64,000 bases of DNA from Saprospiraceae bacterium. Lineage in GTDB: Bacteria > Bacteroidota > Bacteroidia > Chitinophagales > Saprospiraceae. The position numbers and the translations under genes are program-made. The notes under the pieces were generated by a model. It saw nothing but the letters and a program-made list of their open reading frames with translations, ran no database searches and had not been told where the DNA came from. The DNA lies in the NCBI GenBank assembly GCA_016718205.1, contig JADKEB010000008.1, forward strand, positions 124,001 to 188,000. Direction: 5' to 3'. Shown piece after piece: positions 49,698 to 59,203 of this stretch. The stretch's first letter is position 1; every line of letters starts with the position of its first letter.

Positions 49698-50444
49698 ATG
49701 AATTACAAGTATTTGTTTGGCGTATTCCTTTTTGCATGTATAGGTTTGGGGTTACTTCAATCTTGCAGCAAAGTGACAGAAGAGATCGATCCTGGGAGTT
49801 TTGGCTATGATTATTTCCCGGTGGCGACAGGAAAAAGCTGGACTTATATGTCTGATAGTGTTATCATCAGAAGTAGTGGATTGAGAAGAGACACTTTGAG
49901 ATCATTTATCAGGGAAGAGATCGGTGAAAGATATAAAGATGCTGAAGGCAAAGATGTGTATAAAGTATTCAGATCATTCAGAAAAAAAGATACTGACGCA
50001 TGGCAGAGTCTGAACACCTGGACGGTTCAGATTGATCAAAACAGAGCTATCAGAACAGAAGAAAACCTAAAGTTCATCAAACTCATTTTCCCTTTTTCAA
50101 AAGGAATGAGATGGGATGGCAATGCTTTTATCGATACGGATATCAGAGTACAGGCAGGGGATGAAAATATTCAGCCGTATAAAAACTGGAAGTACCGAAT
50201 TGAAAACACAGAAGCTGAAATAACCTTCAAAGGTCAAAAAACCAAAGCTTTAAAAGTAAATTTAGTTTCTGACACATCAATCATTGACCTGCGAAATGTA
50301 ACAGAATTTTATGGAAAAGGAGTAGGTCTGATACGCAAAGAAATGACTATTTTTGATACTGACAATTCCAAACCGACAGCTCCATGGAGTGTTAAAGCTC
50401 AAAAAGGTTTTACTCATACCCTGACATTGATTGATTTCAAATAA
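49698..50444 (+). CDS. Lipoprotein of unknown function
   Basis: 248 residues. Signal MNYKYLFGVFLFACIGLGLL ending in lipobox LLQSC. The mature part is beta-rich with YDYFPVATGKSWTYMSDSV near the start and a late FYGKGVGLIRKEMT, a layout common in Bacteroidota outer-membrane or periplasmic lipoproteins. No enzymatic motif is visible. It ends 10 bases before rimM. Confidence 0.8.
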   Translation: MNYKYLFGVFLFACIGLGLLQSCSKVTEEIDPGSFGYDYFPVATGKSWTYMSDSVIIRSSGLRRDTLRSFIREEIGERYKDAEGKDVYKVFRSFRKKDTDAWQSLNTWTVQIDQNRAIRTEENLKFIKLIFPFSKGMRWDGNAFIDTDIRVQAGDENIQPYKNWKYRIENTEAEITFKGQKTKALKVNLVSDTSIIDLRNVTEFYGKGVGLIRKEMTIFDTDNSKPTAPWSVKAQKGFTHTLTLIDFK

Positions 50445-50454
50445 AACCCATCAT

Positions 50455-50964
50455 ATGTCATCAAAATATACTCCAATCGGAAAAATAAATAAACCATTGG
50501 GTACTCAGGGTGAAATGAAGATATTTATTGAAGACACCTTTTTGTCTGACCTACTGGAATCTGATCATATATTTGTAAAAATCAACGGATCATATGTTCC
50601 CTATTTTATTGAAGATATCCGGGAGTCAAATTATTTATTTATCAAAATAGAAGAGATTGATGACCCGGAGTCAGCTTTGGCATTGGTCAATAAAGAGGTA
50701 TTTCTTACGACCAGTTCGATACATTCTGATGCCTTTTCCACTATCAATGAAAAACAGGGGTATGAAGGTTACACTATACTGGATAAAAATGAAACAGTGG
50801 GCATAATAGAAGCTATCGAACTGATGCCCCAACAAGTGATAGCATGGGTCGTTGTCAATCAAAAAAAAATAGCCATACCTTTGGCAGAAGGGTTGATTCA
50901 GGAGGTTGATGATCTTAAGAAAAAAATCTATATGGACCTTCCTGAAGGAATTTTGGATCTATAA
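50455..50964 (+). CDS. rimM: Ribosome maturation factor RimM
   Basis: 169 residues from the ATG at 50455; a TTG at 50431 overlaps the preceding gene and adds residues outside the family, so it is rejected. Features: YTPIGKINKPLGTQGEMKIF (RimM N-domain), FVKINGSYVPYFIEDIR, ALALVNKEVFL, and the PRC-barrel C-domain GYEGYTILDKNETVGIIEAI with IAIPLAEGLIQEVD. Assists maturation of the 30S subunit head, binding S19. Length is normal. Confidence 0.9.
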   Translation: MSSKYTPIGKINKPLGTQGEMKIFIEDTFLSDLLESDHIFVKINGSYVPYFIEDIRESNYLFIKIEEIDDPESALALVNKEVFLTTSSIHSDAFSTINEKQGYEGYTILDKNETVGIIEAIELMPQQVIAWVVVNQKKIAIPLAEGLIQEVDDLKKKIYMDLPEGILDL

Positions 50965-51044
50965 TTCTGATTATTCCTATTTTTCACCAGCTATTGATCA
51001 TTTGTCATTAATTTTACTAAATATACTATTCTGTCAAAATAAAA

Positions 51045-51074
51045 TTTGTCAAACTGCTTATTTTTGTACATTTG
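51045..51074 (+). promoter_or_regulatory. Bacteroidota-type promoter of the outer membrane barrel gene
   Basis: TTTG (51045-51048), 18 bases, TACATTTG (51067-51074). A complete -33/-7 pair. It overlaps the TTG at 51072, ruling that codon out as the start and supporting the ATG at 51108. Confidence 0.6.
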
Positions 51075-51107
51075 CATCTAGAAGCTAAAAATCCCGGTTT
51101 GAAAAGA

Positions 51108-52076
51108 ATGTGGTTCAGAATTCTGTTTTTGAGTGTTGGTGTGATTGTGTTTAATCTCATTATTTCTACGAGTATCCGGGGACAAAATGTCTATTTTAAA
51201 TCTTATGGAGGTGTATTTTATTATCAGGGAGATCTCGCTCCTAAGCCTGTAGACCTAAGTTTCGGGCCTGGCAACTGGGCATGGGGTTTTTCAGCCGGTT
51301 ATGGACTGACAAAGTTTTTAAATATTCACCTGAGGTATATGAATGGTAATATTTCCGGAGATGATGCCCTTTCTGATAGCTATGATAGAAGAAGCCGCAA
51401 CTTAAGTTTCAAATCTTCACTGAGAGAATATGGCACCTACTCCGAAATCAGGATCAACCACTTCTGGAAAGGATTGGATAAGTATAAACTTAGATTGTAC
51501 GCTTCCGCAGGATTAAATCTGATTACTTTCAATCCTCAGTCATTCTACGATCAAAAATGGGTATATTTACAACCTTTGGGCACAGAAGGGCAAACTCTGC
51601 CCTCCGGCGACAAGCAGGTATATAAATTAAGTAACTGGTCCAGGGCATTGGGCTTAAGTGTAGAGTTTGATTTTTCAAAAACGATAGCTTTTGGTATAGA
51701 AGTAAATGCAAGAAAAACCTGGACTGACTATCTTGATGATGTAAGTACTCACTATCCTGACAGAGAAGCTATGATAAGAGCCGGCAATATCTTAGGCGCA
51801 AAACTTTCAGATAGGTCAGGAGAGTTTTTGGGAACAGGCGTACCTAAAAATGCTCCAAATACACCACGTGGGCGTTCAGATAAAAATGACTGGTATTCCT
51901 TTTTTGGAGTGTATCTGAAACTTACATTCGGGACCAGCGTAATACTTAAGAGTATGTCTTCTATTTTTTCAATTTGTTACAGACACAACCAATTTCTTAA
52001 AAACAAAATTTACCTTTATGCCGTAAATCAAGGATTTGAAGAAATTAAGAAAAATAAAGCAGCGGTTACTTACTGA
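51108..52076 (+). CDS. Outer membrane beta-barrel protein (porin-like, unknown function)
   Basis: About 322 residues from the ATG at 51108, following signal MWFRILFLSVGVIVFNLIIS. Alternating aromatic barrel strands are evident (VYFKSYGGVFYYQGDLAPKP, WAWGFSAGYGLTKFLNIHLR, LRLYASAGLNLITF, WYSFFGVYLKLTFG). The last ~45 residues after LKLTFG (KSMSSIFSICYRHNQFLKNK) do not look like a barrel end and overlap the next gene, so a missed frameshift near 51930 or an unusual tail is possible. Confidence 0.75.
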   Translation: MWFRILFLSVGVIVFNLIISTSIRGQNVYFKSYGGVFYYQGDLAPKPVDLSFGPGNWAWGFSAGYGLTKFLNIHLRYMNGNISGDDALSDSYDRRSRNLSFKSSLREYGTYSEIRINHFWKGLDKYKLRLYASAGLNLITFNPQSFYDQKWVYLQPLGTEGQTLPSGDKQVYKLSNWSRALGLSVEFDFSKTIAFGIEVNARKTWTDYLDDVSTHYPDREAMIRAGNILGAKLSDRSGEFLGTGVPKNAPNTPRGRSDKNDWYSFFGVYLKLTFGTSVILKSMSSIFSICYRHNQFLKNKIYLYAVNQGFEEIKKNKAAVTY

Positions 52077-53004
52077 TGCTTTTAATGGATTTTCTATCAT
52101 TTTACCAAATAAGTTAAGATTAAAAGGGTCGGACTTTTTAGCAATCCTTGCTTTGGGAATAGTCAGTATCGTCTGGGGTACTACGTGGGTTGTCTCAAAA
52201 GAAGGTGTCAGGTATATTCCTGCCCTTCAGATGGCCGGAATAAGACAATTTCTTGGCGGTAGTTTGTACTTATTGTACTTTATCATCAGGAAATATCCCC
52301 TACCTGAAAAAAAAGACCTGTTTCCGCTCCTTGTGCTTTCTGTCCTCAACTTTGTCTTTAGTAATGGCTTGAGTACCTGGGGCGTGAAATATATTTCTGC
52401 CGGTCTGGGTTCGATCATTGGAGCAATTTTTCCCCTTTGGATAGTCATTATTGGGATACTGGGTGATAAAACAGCACCTCCCAACAAAGCTATTTCGGGT
52501 TTGATCATCGGGTTTTTAGGGATTTGTATCATCTTTTATGATCATCTGGATGATTTTATAAATCCGGATTTTCGCTTTGGCATCATGCTGTCTCTTATAG
52601 CCACCTGGACATGGGCTTTCGGCACTATCTACACAAAAAGACACGCTAAGGTATTTAATCCTTATTTCGGACTTGGCTTTCAGATGACGCTCTCAGGTAT
52701 TATTCTGTCACTTGTAGCTATGACAGATCCGGCACATACTCCGATACTTGAAATTCCGGAAGTAACCTGGTTGGCTATATTTTACCTTGTTATTTTTGGT
52801 TCACTGATAGGCTTTATATGTTATTTGTATGCTTTGCAGCATCTCCCTACTGAACAAACTGCCATCTATGCATATATCAATCCAATAGTGGCCCTCATCA
52901 CCGGATGGATATTCCTGGATGAGCAACTAAATCCGGTCATCATAGGAGGATGTTTAGTGACACTTTTAGGCATTTATTTAGTCAATTCCAGCTTTAAATC
53001 CTGA
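52036..53004 (+). CDS. EamA-family (DMT superfamily) transporter
   Basis: About 322 residues with ten hydrophobic segments and the internal duplication of EamA transporters: first half around LGIVSIVWGTTWVVSKEGVR and PALQMAGIRQFLGG, second half around SLIATWTWAFGTIYTKRH and IFGSLIGFICYLYAL ... TAIYAYINPIVALITGWIFL. Probably a metabolite exporter in the inner membrane. In-frame TAA at 52024 and the lack of ATG before residue ~75 make TTG 52036 the most plausible start, inside the end of the preceding gene. Confidence 0.85.
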   Translation: MKKLRKIKQRLLTDAFNGFSIILPNKLRLKGSDFLAILALGIVSIVWGTTWVVSKEGVRYIPALQMAGIRQFLGGSLYLLYFIIRKYPLPEKKDLFPLLVLSVLNFVFSNGLSTWGVKYISAGLGSIIGAIFPLWIVIIGILGDKTAPPNKAISGLIIGFLGICIIFYDHLDDFINPDFRFGIMLSLIATWTWAFGTIYTKRHAKVFNPYFGLGFQMTLSGIILSLVAMTDPAHTPILEIPEVTWLAIFYLVIFGSLIGFICYLYALQHLPTEQTAIYAYINPIVALITGWIFLDEQLNPVIIGGCLVTLLGIYLVNSSFKS

Positions 53005-53163
53005 TAATGGTGAGGATTTCGGCTTGTTTATAATACAAGGCATTTATGATAATATTATTACTAATATTTTGGTAAAGCAAAGTCAATCACACTTTCTTCA
53101 AAATTTAATAACAAGTAACCTGATAATTTTTCATACTTGATGAGAAATGTATTAATTAGGGGT

Positions 53164-53191
53164 ACAACTGTTGGGTTAACCCAACAGTTGT
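53164..53191. terminator. Perfect 28-bp palindrome between convergent genes
   Basis: ACAACTGTTGGG-TTAA-CCCAACAGTTGT is self-complementary over all 28 bases and lies between the EamA gene and the second large secreted-protein gene, 160 and 63 bases from their ends. It could act as a bidirectional terminator hairpin, though there is no T-run on either side, or as a dyad protein-binding site. Confidence 0.4.
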
Positions 53192-53253
53192 CAATCAACC
53201 GGAAAGTCTGCGAAATTTGACAAAATAGAAGTAAGTAGAACCTTTTGAGTTAC

Positions 53254-56200
53254 TTATTTTATTCTGATAAACTTGATACTCTGATCACCACTATGATGAT
53301 GCAATCGTAATATGTAAACGCCGGGTTTGACATGGTCCTTTAATGAAATGGTGGATTCATCTTCTATAGAAATATTTCCTGAATCGACACTCTTACCATT
53401 GATATCAAGGATAGAATAATCTAGATGGCCGGATCCTGAAGCTGAAGTATTCTTTACAACCAAAGTATTGTACACAGGATTTGACAATAGTCTGAAATCC
53501 GGTGAAGACTGAATATGAGTTTCATACTTCTTAAGATGGATGACACTTTGCCTGTCTACGCTATATATTTCAGATTGTTTGCTTTTTTCAAATGTAATAT
53601 CTCTTATTTCCTGATCATGTTCTGCCAGAATGACAGTGAGCATTATTTCATCCTTTTTCAGATATTGAGCAACATTACTATAAACGACTGTCCTTAGAAA
53701 TTGTCCAGCCACAAATACATCACTTTCTGCAAAAAAATCGGAGATCACTTCCGGACGATGCCCAAATAAAGTCTCTGCTTCAGGTATATCCAAAAACAAT
53801 TGAAATCCGTCTATAAATGCATTTTCCCCAGCCCTGAGATGTAAGTAAGTTTTCCCTTCTTTCTGTACTCTTTCCCATTGAATTAAAAATTTCTTTTGTG
53901 TACGGTTTTCCAGTACCTGATCCTGAAGATTCAAGGCTGAAAAATTTACGTCGCCTATCTTTACTGCCACAAAATCAGCATTATTCATATCTTTTTGGAG
54001 GACTCCGGTTTCTATTTTACTGATATATTTATGAGGATTTTTTGGATCAGGAATACCTTTTTCTTTATCCAAAAAGACCCAGGAAGGCAAGCCTTTTGGA
54101 AATTTGTCTGTGATGCCAAGAATTAGCTTTCTAATTTCTACCAAGTCACCCGCAGTGACAGAGGACGAGCTGTTGACATCTGCAGCAATGAATTTGTAAG
54201 CACTGTCAAATGGCTCAATATCCAATATATGCCTTTGAATTTTGATGAGATCAAAGGTAGATACTCCATCTATAGGATCCGAATTCAAAAATGGTTTAAT
54301 CGAATATGATTGACCTGGTTTGAGTCGTTCCATCAGGAATTTTCCTGTTTGATTATTTGATGAAATGATGCGTTGAGATTCCGGTGTTTCTATATTGACT
54401 TCAATATTTTGAGGTACTTTTCCATTGCTCGTAAAGATTGAACCTGCTATATTTACAGAAGTGATCACATCGGGACAGTGGTCGGTATTGTCCTGCAATA
54501 TCAGCTCAATGATACATGAATCTTGATTACTGTTATGATCTGTGACGGTCATAGCAAGAGGAATATTAGCTGATTTTCCATCAGGTATATCACCACAATC
54601 AAAATACAATCCGGAACTCCTGGTTTGAGGTATCCATCTTTGCGCATTTCCGGCTTGATATTCAGACTCATTGCTCAATACTCCTTTTCCCTTAAAAAAG
54701 TGTGACGAATGGATCATGGAAGATACAGGCAGTTCACCCCAAAAGGTAAAAAGTAAACTATCTTTTAGAGTACAGTTGTCAGCACTTCCCTTATCAAAAT
54801 CTCTTGCCCAAATCTCCACTGAACCTACACCCTGCATCAATGAAATCGTCAATGATGAAAGGCAATATGGCACAGGGTTTTTACAATCTCTGATAGTGAT
54901 AAATTGGGAGCAAGTATTGAAATTGCCACACTGATCTTCTACCCTCCAGGATATCTTATGTTTTCCCAATGGCAGATCTCCCTCAAAATCATTTTTCACT
55001 CCCGTGGAGTCAATCGTACCATCATTGAATATATCAAGTTCAAACTTCCAAATCAAATCAGACACGGCTGTACAGGAATCCTTAGCACTTTGGGATACAT
55101 TTACTCTGCCAGTACGACATCTGTCATCATACGAACAAACGAGCGTATCCTTACAGACAGAAGTGAATTCAGGCTTGTCATAATTGTGCAATTTTATAAT
55201 CTGAAAGTACGGACCCCATTTCCCTGTTGATTGGGTTGCAGTAGAAAACTGACACCAATCCACTACTGTCCATTTTCTTATGATTTTCACACAGGCACTG
55301 TCAGCGATGTAAAAAGGTGTATCATCATAAGTAGACTCCACCCGGCCACATGCATCATTCATAAATTGAGGCTTTCCTGTCACACTGGGATGAATACTTG
55401 AGTTACGGCATCCCTGTCCTTCATAATTTTTAGGCCATTTGAGTTGAGTAGTATCATTGCCGTTAAAAGGATTGGGATTTCTGATAGTGATGATTTGTTT
55501 GCAAGAATCCGTCAATCCAGTGCTGTCTCTTGCGATAAATGTCCTGATGATCGTACCTGTATCGCACTTAATATCTGCAGTGTATTTTTGAGAAACGGTA
55601 ACTTTACAATTATCAACAGCTAAACCATCTTTACCGATGGTACCATTGTGATAGTGATTTATTACTTTTATATCCCTCACATCCGACTGCTTTGTCACTA
55701 CCCTACCATAGATGTCAAGATTGTTTAAATCAACCGCATCAGTACAGGAAAGAGTAAGATTGGGTGGGCAAGTAAGTGTAGGTTTTAACTTGTCTTCAAC
55801 GATGGCTTCAACCATACAGGTATTTCTATTGCCATAGATGTCTGTCACCTGTAGTGCCACCAACACGCTTGATCCGATTTCGTCACAACAAAAATCAACA
55901 TAATCTGCAAAAACGGTATTAAAACCGCACTTGTCTGTCATTTTTCGCACCATAAATGATGCTATGCCGCAATTGTCTATACTTCCATCATCAAAAGTTT
56001 GTGCTAAAACCCTCCCTATACCATTGGGCCCCAGTGACACTTTGGTCACCTGATCGCACGCCACACTTGGTGCTATCTTATCTTCCACTATGATGACCGT
56101 CGGGCAGATGGATGTATTACCACAGGTATCTGTGGCCACATTATTTAAATATAATACTCCGACAGGAAGATTGGAAACATGCGGTTTGCCCGCCTGCAAT

Positions 56201-57600
56201 ATGATGTGCTGTTGCAGCGAATTCCCTAAGGTATCCCTCAAAGTAAATTGCACCGAAAACTTATTGCAATCGCTACTTTTAATCAATTCCGGTATGATGG
56301 TCTGAATAGAAGTACAGCTATATACTCCTGTCTGAATCCTAAGTGTGTCCCGACATTCAATCAATGGAGGTTTGGTATCAGCGATCATGATGATTTGATT
56401 ACGTGTGATACTCTCTGAAGTGCACCAATCTATGACAAACCATGAGCGTGCAATCTTGAAAGTACTGCCACAAAGATCAAATCTGACATCCGTCATCTTA
56501 AACTGCAGATGACCACAAAACCCAATACCTGGTATGCCTGTAGTATCCGGGGAAGGATGACCATTGGGCAAAACCGGAAAATTCTGACCACACTCCAGTG
56601 CTGGTCTCTCTTTATTGTCGTAATGGGGTGGAAAAGTGACAGCCGAAAGTGGTACTCTTTTGACCACAATTCTTTGCTCGCAGGTGGACATATTACCTTT
56701 GGCATCTATGGCTTTCCACTTTCTGATGACGGTTCTGTCTTCGTCCCTGTCACAATTGGCCTTAATAATTTCATCAGTATAATCCAATGTCACATTGCTG
56801 CAGGCATCCCATCCCGAGATGACATAGCGGTTACCCACTGATGAAACAATAGTAGCGCCTGCAGGTATGGGAAGACCTACGCTCTCAGGTGTGATTGATT
56901 TTGTACAAGGTATTGTGTCATTTGTGCAAACGAACAAAGGCGGAAAATAATCCTCCACCCTAAACTTTCCCCAGCAAATATTTGGAGTACACTGATGTCC
57001 CAGCTTGTATGTGATTTCTTTGTCTATGTGCTCTCTTGAGAGTGTATTGTTGGGTATGATCTTTCCGGCAGCATCATACAGCGTCACTATGTAATGACTC
57101 AAAGGTGGTGCAGGATTGGGTTGAAGCATAGATGCATTGACTACCTGAATACAGTTTTCATTGAGTGAAATATTGATATTACTCGCACAAAACAGTGGTG
57201 GTGCTGTCTGAAAAGTGATTCGGACTCTGTCGTCTTTTGCAGGTGAAGTACCCGGATCTGAAACTAGTAGTAGCTCATACTGACGATTGATATTTTTATC
57301 AGCATTTCCAGGAACGTAAGAAATGTTGTTAAGTTTAGCAAATCCAAACCTAACTTCGGTCAGATTTCCTGGCTGAAAAAAACCATCGCCTATCCTTACC
57401 CAAAGTCCATCTGTTACTTCACCTTCAATGCTGGCATTGAGCGCATTTAATAGCAAAGTCTGATGGATACACATAGAAGTATCACGTCCGGCATTGACAG
57501 TGATAGCCATGATTTTAGCTGCACTATCATACCAATATAGTGACCCCAAGGCTATTGCTGTGGACAATACAAGTGAAATGATATATCTTTTGGTGCTCAA
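53254..57600 (-). CDS. Large secreted HYR-type protein with dockerin-like and T9SS C-terminal domains
   Basis: 1448 residues, related in architecture to the giant protein at 35001-46631. Signal MSTKRYIISLVLSTAIALGS; Ig-like opening (ITVNAGRDTSMCIHQTLLLN); repeated HYR-type modules with the aromatic signature (RSWFVIDWCTSE, RKWTVVDWCQFS) and paired cysteines; dockerin-like pair (GVSTFDLIKIQRHILDIEPF ... AADVNSSSSVTAGDLVEIRK, ~1110-1168); T9SS sorting domain with ILDINGKSVDSGN and GVYILRLHHHSG at the end. Predicted cell-surface or secreted structural/adhesive protein. The very AT-rich 5' region gives no clear promoter. Confidence 0.9.
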   Translation of the reverse strand: MSTKRYIISLVLSTAIALGSLYWYDSAAKIMAITVNAGRDTSMCIHQTLLLNALNASIEGEVTDGLWVRIGDGFFQPGNLTEVRFGFAKLNNISYVPGNADKNINRQYELLLVSDPGTSPAKDDRVRITFQTAPPLFCASNINISLNENCIQVVNASMLQPNPAPPLSHYIVTLYDAAGKIIPNNTLSREHIDKEITYKLGHQCTPNICWGKFRVEDYFPPLFVCTNDTIPCTKSITPESVGLPIPAGATIVSSVGNRYVISGWDACSNVTLDYTDEIIKANCDRDEDRTVIRKWKAIDAKGNMSTCEQRIVVKRVPLSAVTFPPHYDNKERPALECGQNFPVLPNGHPSPDTTGIPGIGFCGHLQFKMTDVRFDLCGSTFKIARSWFVIDWCTSESITRNQIIMIADTKPPLIECRDTLRIQTGVYSCTSIQTIIPELIKSSDCNKFSVQFTLRDTLGNSLQQHIILQAGKPHVSNLPVGVLYLNNVATDTCGNTSICPTVIIVEDKIAPSVACDQVTKVSLGPNGIGRVLAQTFDDGSIDNCGIASFMVRKMTDKCGFNTVFADYVDFCCDEIGSSVLVALQVTDIYGNRNTCMVEAIVEDKLKPTLTCPPNLTLSCTDAVDLNNLDIYGRVVTKQSDVRDIKVINHYHNGTIGKDGLAVDNCKVTVSQKYTADIKCDTGTIIRTFIARDSTGLTDSCKQIITIRNPNPFNGNDTTQLKWPKNYEGQGCRNSSIHPSVTGKPQFMNDACGRVESTYDDTPFYIADSACVKIIRKWTVVDWCQFSTATQSTGKWGPYFQIIKLHNYDKPEFTSVCKDTLVCSYDDRCRTGRVNVSQSAKDSCTAVSDLIWKFELDIFNDGTIDSTGVKNDFEGDLPLGKHKISWRVEDQCGNFNTCSQFITIRDCKNPVPYCLSSLTISLMQGVGSVEIWARDFDKGSADNCTLKDSLLFTFWGELPVSSMIHSSHFFKGKGVLSNESEYQAGNAQRWIPQTRSSGLYFDCGDIPDGKSANIPLAMTVTDHNSNQDSCIIELILQDNTDHCPDVITSVNIAGSIFTSNGKVPQNIEVNIETPESQRIISSNNQTGKFLMERLKPGQSYSIKPFLNSDPIDGVSTFDLIKIQRHILDIEPFDSAYKFIAADVNSSSSVTAGDLVEIRKLILGITDKFPKGLPSWVFLDKEKGIPDPKNPHKYISKIETGVLQKDMNNADFVAVKIGDVNFSALNLQDQVLENRTQKKFLIQWERVQKEGKTYLHLRAGENAFIDGFQLFLDIPEAETLFGHRPEVISDFFAESDVFVAGQFLRTVVYSNVAQYLKKDEIMLTVILAEHDQEIRDITFEKSKQSEIYSVDRQSVIHLKKYETHIQSSPDFRLLSNPVYNTLVVKNTSASGSGHLDYSILDINGKSVDSGNISIEDESTISLKDHVKPGVYILRLHHHSGDQSIKFIRIK

Positions 57601-57756
57601 TTAAATATTATGTTTTTATGCAACGTATTAATAATTAAAATATAATTTGCTACATATTATAAATAATTATAATACAATAATTATACCAAATTATATAGAT
57701 TCAGGTGAGTGTGCCCGATTTGTGGGCAATTGCTGTATTAATTGTATCTCCATCTA

Positions 57757-57885
57757 ATGAATCACGAATTCATAAAATACATGATCGCAGATGCCATCTG
57801 TGACTATCAAGACTTGCAGTTATCCAGACTGGTGTCATTTCCATATGATACAAATCAAACTCTTAAATGATTGAGGTCATCACCT
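57757..57885 (+). repeat. Intergenic repeat R2, copy a
   Basis: AATCACGAATTCATAAAATA then CATGATCGCAGATGCCATCT begins a stretch similar to copies at about 60701-60835 and 63804-63855 (GAATCACAGATTCGTAAAAT then ACAGGATCGCAGATGCC). The short hairpin CGCAGATGCCATCTGTG is retained in copy b as CGCAGATGCCTTCTGCG, again conserving pairing. Elsewhere 57601-58047 is AT-rich without a gene. Confidence 0.55.
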
Positions 57886-58047
57886 GAAGGAGATATATCG
57901 TTTACCTTTGCACTACAAAGAAATCAAAGTCATCAATGTGAAGAGATTACATTTGAGCAAAAGAAGTTGACTTTGATCCGTACCTAAAAAAGTTGCACCC
58001 GTTGTTGAATTAAGTTTGGAAAATCGTAGGATAAGTATGTACTATAC

Positions 58048-58236
58048 TTGCCGATGATAAAATTTATGTTGTCATCAAATAGACAATCATCAAATAATTG
58101 TTACGGATATTTACACTTTTATATGAATTGGGGTTGGAATGGCTGGGGAGATGGTTGGTTTGGGTTCAATGATTGGAGTAGCCCTAATGGTACCTATCAA
58201 TATGCACAAGAATTTACACATAATATTAATCCATAA
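58048..58236 (+). pseudogene. C-terminal remnant of a C10 (streptopain-like) peptidase
   Basis: 62 codons. HFYMNWGWNGWGDGWFGFND followed by WSSPNGTYQYAQEFTHNINP is the characteristic end of family C10 cysteine peptidases of Bacteroidota, which have an NWGW motif near the active site. The catalytic Cys and His regions are missing; upstream sequence (57886-58047) has coding-like scraps in several frames. Read as a decayed gene. A lipoprotein gene starts 12 bases downstream. Confidence 0.65.
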
Positions 58237-58248
58237 TTTCAAATTAAA

Positions 58249-58713
58249 ATGAAAACAAGTATTTTAATAACAGCTATATTTTTCTTACTTGGGTGTTCAA
58301 AACATAGTACTTCAGAAAATGTAGATGTAATAATACGAATATTAGTTGAAGACAAAGAATCCAGATCACTGTTAGATCCTGCGCACAAAAATTACATTGA
58401 TGTGAGCAAAGTAAGAGTCTATTATTTGATAAATGGTCAAAAAAAGTATCAATATGAACCTAACTGGAGTTGCCCGTCTCATTTTTGTGCGATATCTGAT
58501 GATGGAAAAAGATATGTAAAGCTTTCGCCCAATATATCTATTACTGAGGACTTTCCAATTACTTATATTGAATGGTCAGAATATGAAACTGATGAAATAA
58601 AATGTCATTTTAATAGAACAGAGAATTCTGTTGTATGTGATAAAGTTTGGTTTAATCAGGAATTAGTTTATCCAAATGATACTAAAGATAGAATTTTCAA
58701 AATTATTAAATAA
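58249..58713 (+). CDS. Small lipoprotein of unknown function
   Basis: 154 residues; signal MKTSILITAIFFLLGCSKHS with lipobox LLGC. Mature part contains four cysteines (WSCPSHFCAIS; EIKCHFNRTENSVVCDKVW) and beta-rich sequence. No family recognised. In C10 peptidase loci a neighbouring small protein is sometimes an inhibitor; position after the C10 remnant makes that a possibility only. Confidence 0.65.
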   Translation: MKTSILITAIFFLLGCSKHSTSENVDVIIRILVEDKESRSLLDPAHKNYIDVSKVRVYYLINGQKKYQYEPNWSCPSHFCAISDDGKRYVKLSPNISITEDFPITYIEWSEYETDEIKCHFNRTENSVVCDKVWFNQELVYPNDTKDRIFKIIK

Positions 58714-59023
58714 TCCGAGAGGCATACGGACCTATTGATTGTCGGAGTACCGCTAAAGTCGGTATTAAAAATTGAAGAAGCGATACATATTATATGAATT
58801 TTCAATTCCATAGCTTACTTAGTTAAGGAATATTTTGGCATTTGTGACAACGAATTGCAAACTGAGTCAAGCTTTAGCATGAATCGTAAAGAATAGGATT
58901 GAAGGCACACAACTTGTAACGATATAGCGTTACTTCGACTATCGGGGACAATTGTACTCATTGACCTCCATTGCGTCCGAAGGACAATTGAACTATTGAC
59001 CTCCATTGAACTCATTGATATAA

Positions 59024-59203
59024 TTGAACTACTCTGATGGCATCGTTACTGAAACATCTGCCAAAGCCTTTCCTGGTGCATATCACATGCGAATGGACGG
59101 CTCCAACCACCAGCAGATGAGGAATGATAGCAGGACGAAGGATGTGTTGTTGCAAGCATATACAAATCCATTATACATTTATTTTAATACACCCTTGAAA
59201 TGA
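59024..59203 (+). pseudogene. C-terminal remnant of an alpha/beta-hydrolase (lipase-like) gene
   Basis: No start codon; in-frame stop at 59021. Reads SDGIVTETSAKAFPGAYHMR then MDGSNHQQMRNDSRTKDVLL and ends at TGA 59201-59203, overlapping the next ATG. The D-G-I-V and G-S-N-H-Q-Q-M segments look like the catalytic Asp and His region of secreted lipases/esterases. Before it, 58940-59030 holds short direct repeats of TTGACCTCCATTG. 58714-58940 shows nothing nameable. Confidence 0.45.

Noticed and set aside
51072..51107. TTG-initiated extension of the outer membrane barrel gene
   Set aside because: The TTG overlaps the -7 element TACATTTG; the signal peptide begins at the ATG at 51108.
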